A stretch of 64,000 nt of DNA, from NCBI GenBank assembly GCA_021205695.1, contig JAJPXB010000047.1, positions 62,001 through 126,000 of the forward strand, written 5' to 3'. The translations under genes and the position numbers were made by a program. This stretch comes from Clostridiales bacterium (GTDB taxonomy: Bacteria; Bacillota; Clostridia; Oscillospirales; Oscillospiraceae). The notes under the pieces were generated by a model. That model did no database searches. It was given only the letters and a program-made list of their open reading frames with translations, and was not told the DNA's origin. Numbering within the stretch: the first letter of the stretch is position 1; the number at the start of each line of letters is the position of its first letter. Positions 24,495-33,497 of this stretch are shown here, piece by piece.

Positions 24495-27400
24495 GTCGCT
24501 CCCCGTGAGGGGAGCGTGGATTGAAATTCTTGTGGATAGATATCCTAAAGTACGGGTAATTAGGTCGCTCCCCGTGAGGGGAGCGTGGATTGAAATATGC
24601 GGGTTGCTTTTGGTGGTCGTTTATGGTTTGGTCGCTCCCCGTGAGGGGAGCGTGGATTGAAATCTGATTTCTCAGGTCGTGGAATACGGCCAGAGCGGTG
24701 TCGCTCCCCGTGAGGGGAGCGTGGATTGAAATTCCAGCTTCTACTTTATATAGTGGTTCTATTAGGTCGCTCCCCGTGAGGGGAGCGTGGATTGAAATAT
24801 GTTCTTTGGAATAGTCTGGAGTCGAAAAATATGTCGCTCCCCGTGAGGGGAGCGTGGATTGAAATTGTTTATTTTGGCTCTTCTGACACTACTTCTACGT
24901 CGCTCCCCGTGAGGGGAGCGTGGATTGAAATTCCAAGGTGGCTCTGATCTGCAACCTGTCCGACGTCGCTCCCCGTGAGGGGAGCGTGGATTGAAATAGA
25001 ACCTTGTTATCAAGGTAGAAACCCCTGAAAGTCGCTCCCCGTGAGGGGAGCGTGGATTGAAATAGAACGCTAAGACCGGATGAAATCAGCGTCAGAGTCG
25101 CTCCCCGTGAGGGGAGCGTGGATTGAAATATGGGGCGGCGGCAGAAAAGCCCCGGCACAGGCTCCGGTCGCTCCCCGTGAGGGGAGCGTGGATTGAAATC
25201 GGAATGAAGCTGGTGGCGGCTCTCTGGGGGTATCGTCGCTCCCCGTGAGGGGAGCGTGGATTGAAATACGGCATGGAGCCTTGATGAACGGATGATGTCC
25301 CCCAGTCGCTCCCCGTGAGGGGAGCGTGGATTGAAATAAGCTCCGTTTTGTTCACATTTCCATCTTGCCATGTCGCTCCCCGTGAGGGGAGCGTGGATTG
25401 AAATATGCCGATTAAAGAGACAGATTCGGTAAAAGGCCGTCGCTCCCCGTGAGGGGAGCGTGGATTGAAATAAAACCGGACACGCTATGTCCGGTCAAGT
25501 AGACCGGTCGCTCCCCGTGAGGGGAGCGTGGATTGAAATATTGGAGGTACAAACAAATGAAAAAGTCAACTGGTCGCTCCCCGTGAGGGGAGCGTGGATT
25601 GAAATCAGAACGCATATAAAGCACCGATGAAAAAGGAGGCGTCGCTCCCCGTGAGGGGAGCGTGGATTGAAATAATGAAAATCCAAAGGGACGCAATGTC
25701 GGGGACGTCGCTCCCCGTGAGGGGAGCGTGGATTGAAATAGGACGCTAAGACCGGATGAAATCAGCGTCAGAGTCGCTCCCCGTGAGGGGAGCGTGGATT
25801 GAAATAAAAGCAGAACGGACGGACGGCGCAACAGCCGGGGTCGCTCCCCGTGAGGGGAGCGTGGATTGAAATAGGGACGATTGACCAAAGACCCGGAGCT
25901 GAGACGTCGCTCCCCGTGAGGGGAGCGTGGATTGAAATAAAGTCACCCCCTCATAATATGAATATGAGTAATGTCGCTCCCCGTGAGGGGAGCGTGGATT
26001 GAAATCGTCTCGGTATAGATGATGTCGATGATTACCTTGGTCGCTCCCCGTGAGGGGAGCGTGGATTGAAATAACCCGTGTGGCCCGGAATTGCTGGGCC
26101 ACCTCCTGTCGCTCCCCGTGAGGGGAGCGTGGATTGAAATTATCCGGGTGATTGATAGCGGCTATTAGCATAATCGTCGCTCCCCGTGAGGGGAGCGTGG
26201 ATTGAAATTCCTTTGCGATAGTCCAGGTAAAGCAGAGCTTTGGTCGCTCCCCGTGAGGGGAGCGTGGATTGAAATATAGTCCATGCTCCCATAGATTTCA
26301 ACCGCCTCGTCGCTCCCCGTGAGGGGAGCGTGGATTGAAATTCTCCGTCTTTTCTTTTGCGATAGTCCAGGTAAAGCGTCGCTCCCCGTGAGGGGAGCGT
26401 GGATTGAAATTCCGGGCGCTGGAGCGGGACAAGCGCAGCGGCCAGGTCGCTCCCCGTGAGGGGAGCGTGGATTGAAATAATTTCAGGGCGGACTGCATCT
26501 CCCGCACCTGGGCGTCGCTCCCCGTGAGGGGAGCGTGGATTGAAATAGCGGGACGCCGGATGTTGTGTTGACTCCTCGGCGTCGCTCCCCGTGAGGGGAG
26601 CGTGGATTGAAATCGGAATCGTGCTTAAATGTTGCCAAAATGCAGAAGTCGCTCCCCGTGAGGGGAGCGTGGATTGAAATTCGGCCCGGAGGAGGCCCTG
26701 GAATGGGGCTTCGCGTCGCTCCCCGTGAGGGGAGCGTGGATTGAAATCCCCTGTCCGCCCAACGCTCCACCACGGCCCGGGTCGCTCCCCGTGAGGGGAG
26801 CGTGGATTGAAATAGCGTGCTGGCGCTCATTGCCCGATTTTGGTCAAGTCGCTCCCCGTGAGGGGAGCGTGGATTGAAATTGCGAGGCGGAGCGACGCGG
26901 GAACAAGTACACCGTCGCTCCCCGTGAGGGGAGCGTGGATTGAAATGTCCGTGGGGGCCTTGTTAAAGCGCTCCAGCGCGTCGCTCCCCGTGAGGGGAGC
27001 GTGGATTGAAATTGCGAGGCGGAGCGACGCGGGAACAAGTACACCGTCGCTCCCCGTGAGGGGAGCGTGGATTGAAATTGGATCAGCTGGGAATCCGCCC
27101 CGCTGACGCCACGTCGCTCCCCGTGAGGGGAGCGTGGATTGAAATCCTGGCGGACGATTCCAACGCCACCATATATGCGTCGCTCCCCGTGAGGGGAGCG
27201 TGGATTGAAATCTGGGATGAGCCCCAGAATGAGTACGACCAGAAGGCGTCGCTCCCCGTGAGGGGAGCGTGGATTGAAATTTATATGATGTGTACAATTC
27301 GCAAGGCATTAACGTCGCTCCCCGTGAGGGGAGCGTGGATTGAAATCTCTACCCCGCCCCTGGCGGCGCATGAACCGCCCGTCGCTCCCCGTGAGGGGAG

Positions 27401-27615
27401 CGTGGATTGAAATGTGCTATAATGGGGGGACTATAGGGGGGATTATATAGTCGCTCCCCGTGAGGGGAGCGTGGATTGAAATTTCCCGGCGTTTCCCGGC
27501 GGCGTGGGGGGTCGGCGTCGCTCCCCGTGAGGGGAGCGTGGATTGAAATATAGTCCATGCTCCCATAGATTTCAACCGCCTCGTCGCTCCCCGTGAGGGG
27601 AGCGTGGATTGAAAG
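24495..27615 (+). CRISPR. type I-C CRISPR array, 47 repeats and 46 spacers
   Basis: The repeat is 33 nt: GTC... with an 8-bp stem CGCTCCCC / GGGGAGCG, loop GTGA, and the 11-nt handle TGGATTGAAAT. By start positions I count 47 copies at a mean period of 67.1 bp; spacers are 33-37 nt. All copies I read are identical except the last (27583-27615), whose final base is G instead of T, marking the leader-distal end. It is transcribed from the cas2 side. Three spacers are duplicated exactly or with one mismatch and two overlap (see findings). All ORFs reported inside are read-through of the repeats and not genes. Confidence 0.99.
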
Positions 27616-28290
27616 TCAAAGCAACATCAGCAGTTCTGCGTTCGTCGCGTGAAGGCAAGGGAACCCGTGCCTGCCAGCACCATAGATGCTCTCCCTAAAT
27701 GATAGCAATCAACGTCCTTTCCACTTTTGCTTTATTTTCAAAAAACGGGGGTATCGCACGTCATGACATCCCCATACCTGCGATAAAGCTGCCACACCCG
27801 AAGGACGTGCCTTGCGCTGTGGCAGATTTTTTACAGGTCGAATAGCAGACTGCCCACGGTAAGCAGACTGGTGTTCGACGCATCTAATGACAACAAGTCC
27901 ACATACTTGTGCTGTTGGGAGTAGGCTTCCACAGGAGCCGTATTCCCTCGGAGAGCGCACGAGCCTGACTATAGGAAAGGATACCGCCGCCGTTCCAACG
28001 GGATGGTGGTGAGTAAATTCGCCCTTCGGGATAAAAAGAAAAGCACTCCGATTTTCCGGAACGCTCTTGATTTCAAACGTGCTTCTGCCGTATAAGATAA
28101 TACAATGTCTCAAGCTCCATCACAGCGGCAATTCTAAAAGCTTTCTCCAAAACTCCTCCCTGAATGAGGCTTTACATCCTGAACCTCCGTCCCTTCACGC
28201 GATCTCTGTGCTGCACTTCCTCCATGCGGGGCTTTGCTTGTGATAGTTTCTTATCATCCTCAGATGCCCTGCCCCCAGCGCGATCTCTTC
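27616..28290. other. 675-bp region with strong RNA structure and no convincing gene
   Basis: It contains nested inverted repeats (TATCGCA...TGCGATA around GTCATGAC, 27752-27787), a strong terminator (27789-27832) and a 134-codon minus ORF (27709-28113). That ORF has no good ribosome binding site and an unusual Ser/Arg/Cys-rich composition. I have a vague recollection of similar ORFs recurring in gut Clostridia, which would point to a conserved non-coding element, but I cannot prove it from the sequence. Confidence 0.4.
27789..27832 (+). terminator. rho-independent terminator downstream of the array
   Basis: CTGCCACA pairs with TGTGGCAG, with an inner CGAAGG/CCTTGCG stem, followed by ATTTTTT. 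It could end the CRISPR precursor transcript or a small RNA encoded just before it. Confidence 0.8.
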
Positions 28291-28319
28291 TTGATTTATT
28301 CACGCTCTTTTGCTATACT
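28291..28319 (+). promoter_or_regulatory. sigma-A promoter for the Gly-rich membrane protein
   Basis: TTGATT, 17 bp, TATACT, 52 bp before ATG 28371. Confidence 0.72.
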
Positions 28320-28370
28320 GCTGAGTAGAACCTGATACCTGACTCATGTACTGAGAGAGGAGCGTGCTCT

Positions 28371-28634
28371 ATGAATCGCAGAATGTACTCCCGAGGCAGA
28401 GGCGGCGGCTTTGGCGGCGGCCCTGGAGGTGGCCCCGGCGGCGGCCCGGGAAGAGGCCCGGGCGGCCCCATGGGAGGCCCCAGAGGCGGTTACCGCGGAG
28501 GACGTCGGGGCGGCTTCGGCGCACCGCCTCCGCCACCCCGGCGGCGGGGCTGCCTTGGAATGGGCTGTATGCTGCCTGTGCTGTCCCTGGCCGTGGTGAT
28601 CGGCCTGGTGCTGGCCCTGGTCATCCTGGCATGA
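28371..28634 (+). CDS. small glycine/arginine-rich protein with one C-terminal membrane segment
   Basis: An 87-residue protein from ATG 28371 with GAGAGGAG upstream. The first about 55 residues are a Gly-Gly-Pro/Arg-rich repeat (GGGPGGGPGGGPGRGP), then PPPPPRRRGCLGMGC, then a hydrophobic helix, MLPVLSLAVVIGLVLALVIL, at the very end. It looks like a tail-anchored protein with a disordered basic cytoplasmic part. Two overlapping ORFs in other frames (28364, 28411) lack the membrane segment and are less likely. Function unknown. Confidence 0.7.
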   Translation: MNRRMYSRGRGGGFGGGPGGGPGGGPGRGPGGPMGGPRGGYRGGRRGGFGAPPPPPRRRGCLGMGCMLPVLSLAVVIGLVLALVILA

Positions 28635-28672
28635 CAGAGATTCTGTAAGCGCCCATACACGGAACATGACAG

Positions 28673-28696
28673 GCCCCCAGGCATTTGCCTGGGGGC
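28673..28696 (+). terminator. hairpin after the Gly-rich gene
   Basis: Perfect 11-bp stem GCCCCCAGGCA / TGCCTGGGGGC with a 2-nt minimal loop. No T run follows. Confidence 0.6.
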
Positions 28697-28716
28697 GCAC
28701 TCTATCGAAAAAGCGC

Positions 28717-28741
28717 AGCCCCCTCCAGAACGGAGGGGGCT
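28717..28741 (-). terminator. terminator of the acyl-CoA dehydrogenase/Etf operon
   Basis: Stem AGCCCCCTCC / GGAGGGGGCT; on the minus strand it is followed by GCGCTTTTTC. Confidence 0.85.
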
Positions 28742-28765
28742 GTTCTGCATGTGTCGGCAAACTGC

Positions 28766-29758
28766 TCAGGCTTTCTTTGCCTTGATGGCGGCGGTCAGGG
28801 CGGGGACGACCTCGAACAGGTCGCCCACGATGCCGTAGTCCGCCACGGAGAAGATGGGGGCGTCCGGGTCCTTGTTGATGGCGATGACGGTGTCGGAGCC
28901 GCTCATGCCCGCCAGGTGCTGGATGGCGCCGGAGATGCCCACGGCCACATAGATCTTGGGGGCCACCGTCTTGCCGGTCTGGCCTACCTGATGGGCGTGG
29001 GGAATCCACCCTGCGTCCACGGCGGCACGGGAAGCGCCCACTACGCCGCCCATGGCGTCGGCCAGCTCCCGCACCAGAGCGAAGTTCTCCGCGCTCTTGA
29101 GCCCGCGTCCACCGGAGACGATGACCTCGGCCTCCTCCAGGTTGACCGCCTCGGCCACCTCCTTCACCCGCTCCAGAAGCCGGACCCGGATGTTGGCGGG
29201 GTCGATGTGGATGTCCTCCCGGACGATCTCACCGGTGCGGCTACTGTCGGCCTCCGGCTTTTTGAACACGCCGGGGCGAACGGTGGACATCTGAGGCCGG
29301 TGATCGGGGCAGGAGATGGTGGCCATCAGGTTGCCCCCGAAGGCGGGACGGGTGGAGGCCAGAAGGCCGTTCTCGTCGATGTCCAGCCCGGTGCAGTCGG
29401 CGGTCAGACCGGTGTGGGCGGCGCAGGCCACCCGGGGCCCCACGTCCCGGCCGTTGTTGGTAGCGCCGTATAGGACGATAAAGGGCTGATACTTCCGAAT
29501 GAGCGCCTCTACGGCGTAGGTCTGGGCGTCGGTGTTGTAGGTTTCATACTCGTCGCCCTCCACCAGGAGGACCTTGTCCGCGCCGTAGGCGATGGCCTGC
29601 TGAGCCACGGGCTCCACGCCCTTGCCCAGGACAACGGCCACCAGCTGGCTTCCCAGCTTGTCCGCCATCATGCGGCCGGGGTTCAGCAGCTCATAGCCCA
29701 CGTTCTTGGCTGCGCCGCTGTCTGTCTCGATATAGACCCAAAGATTCTTATTTTCCAT
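28766..29758 (-). CDS. etfA: electron transfer flavoprotein alpha subunit
   Basis: A FAD-binding EtfA of 330 residues. It has the N-terminal domain [20 protein letters not shown], and the C-terminal FAD domain with [27 protein letters not shown] and [20 protein letters not shown], all canonical. It lies 18 bp downstream of the acyl-CoA dehydrogenase-EtfB fusion, so the two would form a complete dehydrogenase/Etf complex, as in butyryl-CoA dehydrogenase electron-bifurcating systems. Whether it bifurcates is not shown. Confidence 0.95.
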   Translation of the reverse strand: MENKNLWVYIETDSGAAKNVGYELLNPGRMMADKLGSQLVAVVLGKGVEPVAQQAIAYGADKVLLVEGDEYETYNTDAQTYAVEALIRKYQPFIVLYGATNNGRDVGPRVACAAHTGLTADCTGLDIDENGLLASTRPAFGGNLMATISCPDHRPQMSTVRPGVFKKPEADSSRTGEIVREDIHIDPANIRVRLLERVKEVAEAVNLEEAEVIVSGGRGLKSAENFALVRELADAMGGVVGASRAAVDAGWIPHAHQVGQTGKTVAPKIYVAVGISGAIQHLAGMSGSDTVIAINKDPDAPIFSVADYGIVGDLFEVVPALTAAIKAKKA

Positions 29759-29776
29759 AGCTGATCCCCTCCTAGC

Positions 29777-31831
29777 TTACAGCAGCCCGGCGTCGGACAG
29801 CAATCCGGTCAGCTTGTCCGCCGCCGCCTTGCCGTCCAGGCCCTCGATCTTCATGCCGTTCTTCTCGTGCCGGGGGGTGTAGGTCTTGAGTACCTTGGTG
29901 GGGGAGCCGGCCAGTCCCCGCTCCTCCGGGGCGACCACCACCTCGGCGGAGGTCAGCTCGCCGATCTCAGCCGTCCGGGAGAACCGCTGGCTCTTGAAGT
30001 TGGGATAGCGGAGATCGTAGGCGGTCTTGTTCATCGTGATAACGCAGGGGGCAGAGGCGGTGTAATAGTCGTAGCCCTCGTCGCTCTCCCGCTTGCACTT
30101 GATGCTCCCATCCTCCTGGAGAACGGCCTCCACAGCGTAGGAGATGAGGGCGCGATTCAGGTGCTGAGAGATCTCCGGCCCCACCTGGCCGGTGTCTCCG
30201 TCGATGGCCTGCTTGCCGCAGAAGATGAAGTCGAACGCCTTGCCCGCACGGTTCTCCAGCACCTGGATGGCAGTGGAGATGATTTTGGAGGTGGCCAGGG
30301 TGTCCGAGCCGCCGAAGGCCCGATCGGTGATCAGATACGCCTCGTCCGCACCGGCGGCCAGGCACTCCCGGAGAGCGTCCTTGGCCTTGGGGATGCCCAT
30401 GGTGAGGACAGTGACCTTGCCGCCCACCTGGTCTCTCAGGCGGAGGGCGGTCTCCAGGGCGTAGGTGTCAAAGGTGCTGACGATGGCGGGGACGCCCTCC
30501 CGGATGAGGGTGTGCTTTACCGGGTCGATCTTGATCTGGGTGGTGTCCGGCACCTGCTTGATGCAGACCAGGAGATTCAGCTCCTTACCGCTGGGGGCCT
30601 TTTTGGGGGCGGCTGCGGGAGCGGGAGCAGCGGTGGCCTTGGGTGCCTCCTCCCGCTTCGTGGGAGCGGTGGAGGGGGCGGCTTTGGGGCCGTTGTCGGT
30701 GTACTTCTTCTTTACCTGACCGGCGATGACGGTGCGCTGCACCTGGTTGGTGCCCTCATAGATCTGGAGGATTTTGGCGTCCCGCATGAGCTTCTCCATG
30801 GGGTATTCCTTCATATAGCCGTAGCCGCCCATGACCTGCACGCCGTCCTCGGCGCACTTCATGCCCGCGTCGGTGCCGTAGGTCTTGGCGATGGCGGCCT
30901 CCATGGTGAAGGGCTGGCCTGCGTCCATCAGCTCGGCGGCGTGGAGGTACATCTGGCGGCCCGTCTGCACCTGGATCTCCATGTTCGCCAGCATCTCCTC
31001 CACCAGCTGGAAGTTGGCCACCGGCTGACCGAACTGCTTGCGCTGCTTGGCGTACTTGGTGGCCTCCTCCACGGCCCGCTGGCCGATGCCGACGCCGAAG
31101 GCGCCTACGCCCGCCCGGGAGTGATCCAGGGTCTCCATGATATACTTGAAGCCCCGGTTCTTCTTGCCCAGCAGATGGTCCTTGGGGATGCGCACGTTGT
31201 CGAAGATGACCTCGCTGGTGCAGCTGAGGCGCATACCCATCTTATCCTCTTCCTTGCCGATGGAGACGCCGGGCCGATCCCGCTCCACGATGAAGGCGGA
31301 CAGACCCATGACCCCCGCCTTCTTCCGAGTAGAGGCCAGGACCGTATAGATGCCCGCGATGGGGCCGTTGGAGATGAAGCATTTGGTGCCGTTGATGATA
31401 TAGTCGTCCCCGTCCTCGACGGCGGTGGTCTGTACCCCGCCGGCGTCGGAGCCTGCGTTGGGCTCTGTCAGGCAGAAGGCGGCGTACTTTTTCTCCACCA
31501 TGGTGTCGAACCACAGCCGCTTCTGGGCGTCGGTACCTGCCAACAGGACGGGGAAGGACGCCAGAGCGTTGGCGATGAGGGTGGTGCCGATGCCGATGTC
31601 GCCCCGGGCGATCTCCTCGGCGATGGCAAAGACCTGCACATTGGTCAGGCCGGGACCGCCGTATTCAGCGGGAATACACAGCTGGTTCAGGCCCATGTCG
31701 CAGGCCATGTCCAGCAGCTTTTCCGGGAACTCGTTGTTCTTTTCGTAATCCCCCACCGTGGGGATCACCTCTTTATCCACGAACTCCCGAACCATGGTCA
31801 GCAGCTCCTGGGTCTCGTTGTCGAAGAGCAT
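29777..31831 (-). CDS. acyl-CoA dehydrogenase fused to electron transfer flavoprotein beta subunit
   Basis: A 684-residue protein from ATG 31831 (AAAAGGAG upstream). The track's 98-residue extension passes through the promoter and is rejected. Residues about 1-380 are an acyl-CoA dehydrogenase: CIPAEYGGPGLTNVQVFA, AFCLTEPNAGSDAGGVQTTA, and the catalytic Glu in LQIYEGTNQVQRTVIAGQV. An Ala/Pro/Lys-rich linker follows (APAPAAAPKKAPSG). From about residue 420 it is EtfB: LLVCIKQVPDTTQIKIDP, LTMGIPKAKDALRECLA and GKQAIDGDTGQVGPEISQHL. In most Clostridia bcd and etfB are separate genes. The frame is continuous with no sign of error. Confidence 0.95.
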   Translation of the reverse strand: MLFDNETQELLTMVREFVDKEVIPTVGDYEKNNEFPEKLLDMACDMGLNQLCIPAEYGGPGLTNVQVFAIAEEIARGDIGIGTTLIANALASFPVLLAGTDAQKRLWFDTMVEKKYAAFCLTEPNAGSDAGGVQTTAVEDGDDYIINGTKCFISNGPIAGIYTVLASTRKKAGVMGLSAFIVERDRPGVSIGKEEDKMGMRLSCTSEVIFDNVRIPKDHLLGKKNRGFKYIMETLDHSRAGVGAFGVGIGQRAVEEATKYAKQRKQFGQPVANFQLVEEMLANMEIQVQTGRQMYLHAAELMDAGQPFTMEAAIAKTYGTDAGMKCAEDGVQVMGGYGYMKEYPMEKLMRDAKILQIYEGTNQVQRTVIAGQVKKKYTDNGPKAAPSTAPTKREEAPKATAAPAPAAAPKKAPSGKELNLLVCIKQVPDTTQIKIDPVKHTLIREGVPAIVSTFDTYALETALRLRDQVGGKVTVLTMGIPKAKDALRECLAAGADEAYLITDRAFGGSDTLATSKIISTAIQVLENRAGKAFDFIFCGKQAIDGDTGQVGPEISQHLNRALISYAVEAVLQEDGSIKCKRESDEGYDYYTASAPCVITMNKTAYDLRYPNFKSQRFSRTAEIGELTSAEVVVAPEERGLAGSPTKVLKTYTPRHEKNGMKIEGLDGKAAADKLTGLLSDAGLL

Positions 31832-31886
31832 GGCGGAAAAACTCCTTTTCTGTAAAAGTCTGGAGAGCGGTAAAAGCTCAGTTTGT

Positions 31887-31915
31887 ATTATAGCACGTTT
31901 CAATGGCATGGGCAA
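31887..31915 (-). promoter_or_regulatory. sigma-A promoter of the acyl-CoA dehydrogenase/Etf operon
   Basis: Minus strand TTGCCC, 17 bp, TATAAT, 55 bp before ATG 31831. The remaining sequence up to 32160 holds no gene I can support. Confidence 0.8.
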
Positions 31916-32160
31916 CATTTTTTGCAGGCTTGTAGGGAAATCGTGGGGAGCGGACGGTTGCGGGATCGCCGGAAGGTCTGCGGCAGGTGATGGCGCGCGC
32001 GTCCCCCGCTCAACTGTTTTATGGCAGGCCTTCGTCTCAGAAAGAGCGTCGGCTGCCCGAGGGACAGACTGGGGAGCGCAGCATACGCCCACAGACAAAG
32101 CCAGATCCCCCAGGCGGATTCGCACAAGAGCAAATTCCTCTACCTATGCCCCGAAACCTG

Positions 32161-32169
32161 TGCTATAAT
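32161..32169 (+). promoter_or_regulatory. extended -10 promoter of the Cat-like gene
   Basis: TGCTATAAT, an extended -10 element without a good -35, 54 bp before the ATG; GGGAGGAG serves as ribosome binding site. Confidence 0.55.
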
Positions 32170-32222
32170 CAAGGCAGCTCGGGAAAATTCGAGGAAATCA
32201 AAAGAACAGGGAGGAGCCCCAT

Positions 32223-32873
32223 ATGGAACACGAGATCGACCTCGCCGCTTGGAACCGGCGGGAGATATACGACTTCTTCTCCGGGATGCAAGACCCCATG
32301 TATATGGTGACCTTTACGGTGGATGTGACCGGCCTGCACCGGTATGTAAAGGAGCGGGGCCTGTCCTTTTACTATGCCATGATCTACCTCTGCACGCAGG
32401 CGGCAGACGAGGTGGAAAACTTCCGCTACACCGTCCGGGAGGGAAAGGTTTACCTGCTGGACGGCCGCTCCCCCAGCTTTACCGACATGAAACCGGGGAG
32501 CGAGCTGTTTCACATCGTTACCATGCCCTGCGAGGGCACGCTGGAGGACTTCTGCCGGGCGGCGGGAGAGCGGAGTCGGGCGCAGGACTGCTTCATCCGC
32601 TCCGAGCTGGAGTCGGACGGGCTGATCTTCTATTCCTGCCTTCCCTGGGTGCGGCTGACTGCCCTCTCCAACGAGCGTGACCCGAATCCGGACGACGCCA
32701 CCCCCCGCATTTCCTGGGGGAAATTTACCGAACGGGACGGACGACGTGAGCTGGGCCTCTCCGTGGAAGTGAACCATCGGTTTGTGGACGGCATCCACAT
32801 AGGGCAGTTCTCCGCCGCCCTGGAGCGGAAGATCGCAGCCATTGGCGCCGTAACACACAGACAGCCAGGCTGA
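32223..32873 (+). CDS. chloramphenicol acetyltransferase-family protein
   Basis: A 216-residue protein with the CatA-type fold: WNRREIYDFFSGMQDP and MYMVTFTVDVTGL at the N-terminus, a LSFYYAMIYL helix, and the active-site motif VNHRFVDGIHIGQF (HxxxDG, catalytic His). The usual family sequence is HHAVCDGFH; the preceding residue here is Asn. Members of this group found in gut Clostridia chromosomes often have no shown role in resistance, so I name only the family. The stop codon lies inside the terminator hairpin. Confidence 0.88.
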   Translation: MEHEIDLAAWNRREIYDFFSGMQDPMYMVTFTVDVTGLHRYVKERGLSFYYAMIYLCTQAADEVENFRYTVREGKVYLLDGRSPSFTDMKPGSELFHIVTMPCEGTLEDFCRAAGERSRAQDCFIRSELESDGLIFYSCLPWVRLTALSNERDPNPDDATPRISWGKFTERDGRRELGLSVEVNHRFVDGIHIGQFSAALERKIAAIGAVTHRQPG

Positions 32874-32889
32874 GCCGCTCAGCCTGGCT
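32863..32889 (+). terminator. terminator overlapping the Cat-like stop codon
   Basis: Perfect 12-bp stem AGCCAGGCTGAG / CTCAGCCTGGCT followed by GTTTT. The TGA stop is part of the 5' arm. Confidence 0.9.
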
Positions 32890-32899
32890 GTTTTGACTG

Positions 32900-33361
32900 T
32901 TACTTTCCTGTCTGCGTGTCGTCGGCGGACTGCTCCATGCCGTCTCTCACATCGTCTGCTGCGTCGTCGACTCCGTCGATGGCGTCGTCGGTCACGTCTC
33001 TGGCCCCGTCGATGACACCGTCGGTCACGTCCTCTGCGGCGTCTGCCGCGTCGTCCACGGCGTCCTTCGCGTCGTCGGAGACGGTATCTCTGTCCTCTGC
33101 GCTGTCGTCGTCGGTGACGGTGTCCTCCGCCCTGTCGTCTGTGTCGGCACCGTCCTGGGCGGCGCGGTCGTCGGTGACGGCGCTGTCTGCGCCGTCCTCC
33201 TCTGTTACGCTGCCGTCCTCATCTGCGGAGTAGCTGCCGCTGCCCGTGGCGTCGTCTGCGGCGGTATCCTGTCGGGTGTTGCAGCCGGTGAGCAGCAGAG
33301 ACACTGTCAGGGCCAGCGCCAGGGCCAGCGTGCCCATGGCTCCCTTGGGTCGTTTCTTCAT
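32900..33361 (-). CDS. acidic low-complexity lipoprotein
   Basis: A 153-residue protein started at ATG 33361 (GGGAGG upstream), five residues after the track start. It has a lipoprotein signal: MKKRPKGAMGTLALALALTV then LLLTGC with the lipobox Cys. The mature part is almost only Asp, Ala, Glu, Thr, Val in an approximate repeat (DAVDDAADAAEDVTDGV, DGARDVTDDAIDGVDD), predicted to be helical or disordered and highly negative. Possibly a cell-envelope spacer or metal buffer; no known family. Confidence 0.8.
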   Translation of the reverse strand: MKKRPKGAMGTLALALALTVSLLLTGCNTRQDTAADDATGSGSYSADEDGSVTEEDGADSAVTDDRAAQDGADTDDRAEDTVTDDDSAEDRDTVSDDAKDAVDDAADAAEDVTDGVIDGARDVTDDAIDGVDDAADDVRDGMEQSADDTQTGK

Positions 33362-33497
33362 CTCATAACCTCCCATGCGATAATCCTGAACCGAGAAATA
33401 TCATTTCATCGGTGCCCTTATTTTTTGCCCATCTCCGCAAATTACACCGGGAAGATTTTGACAGAAAAAACGCACGGCCGGGCGGCTCCGATCCGGG

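Noticed and set aside
24412-27558. ORFs inside the CRISPR array (for example 24895-25371, 26827-27309)
   Set aside because: They repeat SLPVRGAWIEI or FNPRSPHGER/FQSTLPSRGAT, which is simply the repeat translated; no ribosome binding sites.
24495-27615. Self-targeting spacers against genes in this window
   Set aside because: By eye I found no spacer matching the rest of the window; a computed search would be needed for certainty.
27709-28113. 134-codon minus ORF as a protein gene
   Set aside because: No ribosome binding site, odd composition, overlaps strong RNA hairpins; reported only as part of an unexplained region.
29867-31855. A 662-codon plus-strand ORF opposite the acyl-CoA dehydrogenase fusion
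   Set aside because: Low-complexity Gly/Leu/His-rich translation typical of the antisense of a GC-rich gene; the minus frame has clear motifs.
32223-32873. Calling the Cat-like gene a chloramphenicol resistance gene
   Set aside because: Only the fold and HxxxDG motif are visible; many chromosomal homologues are not linked to resistance.
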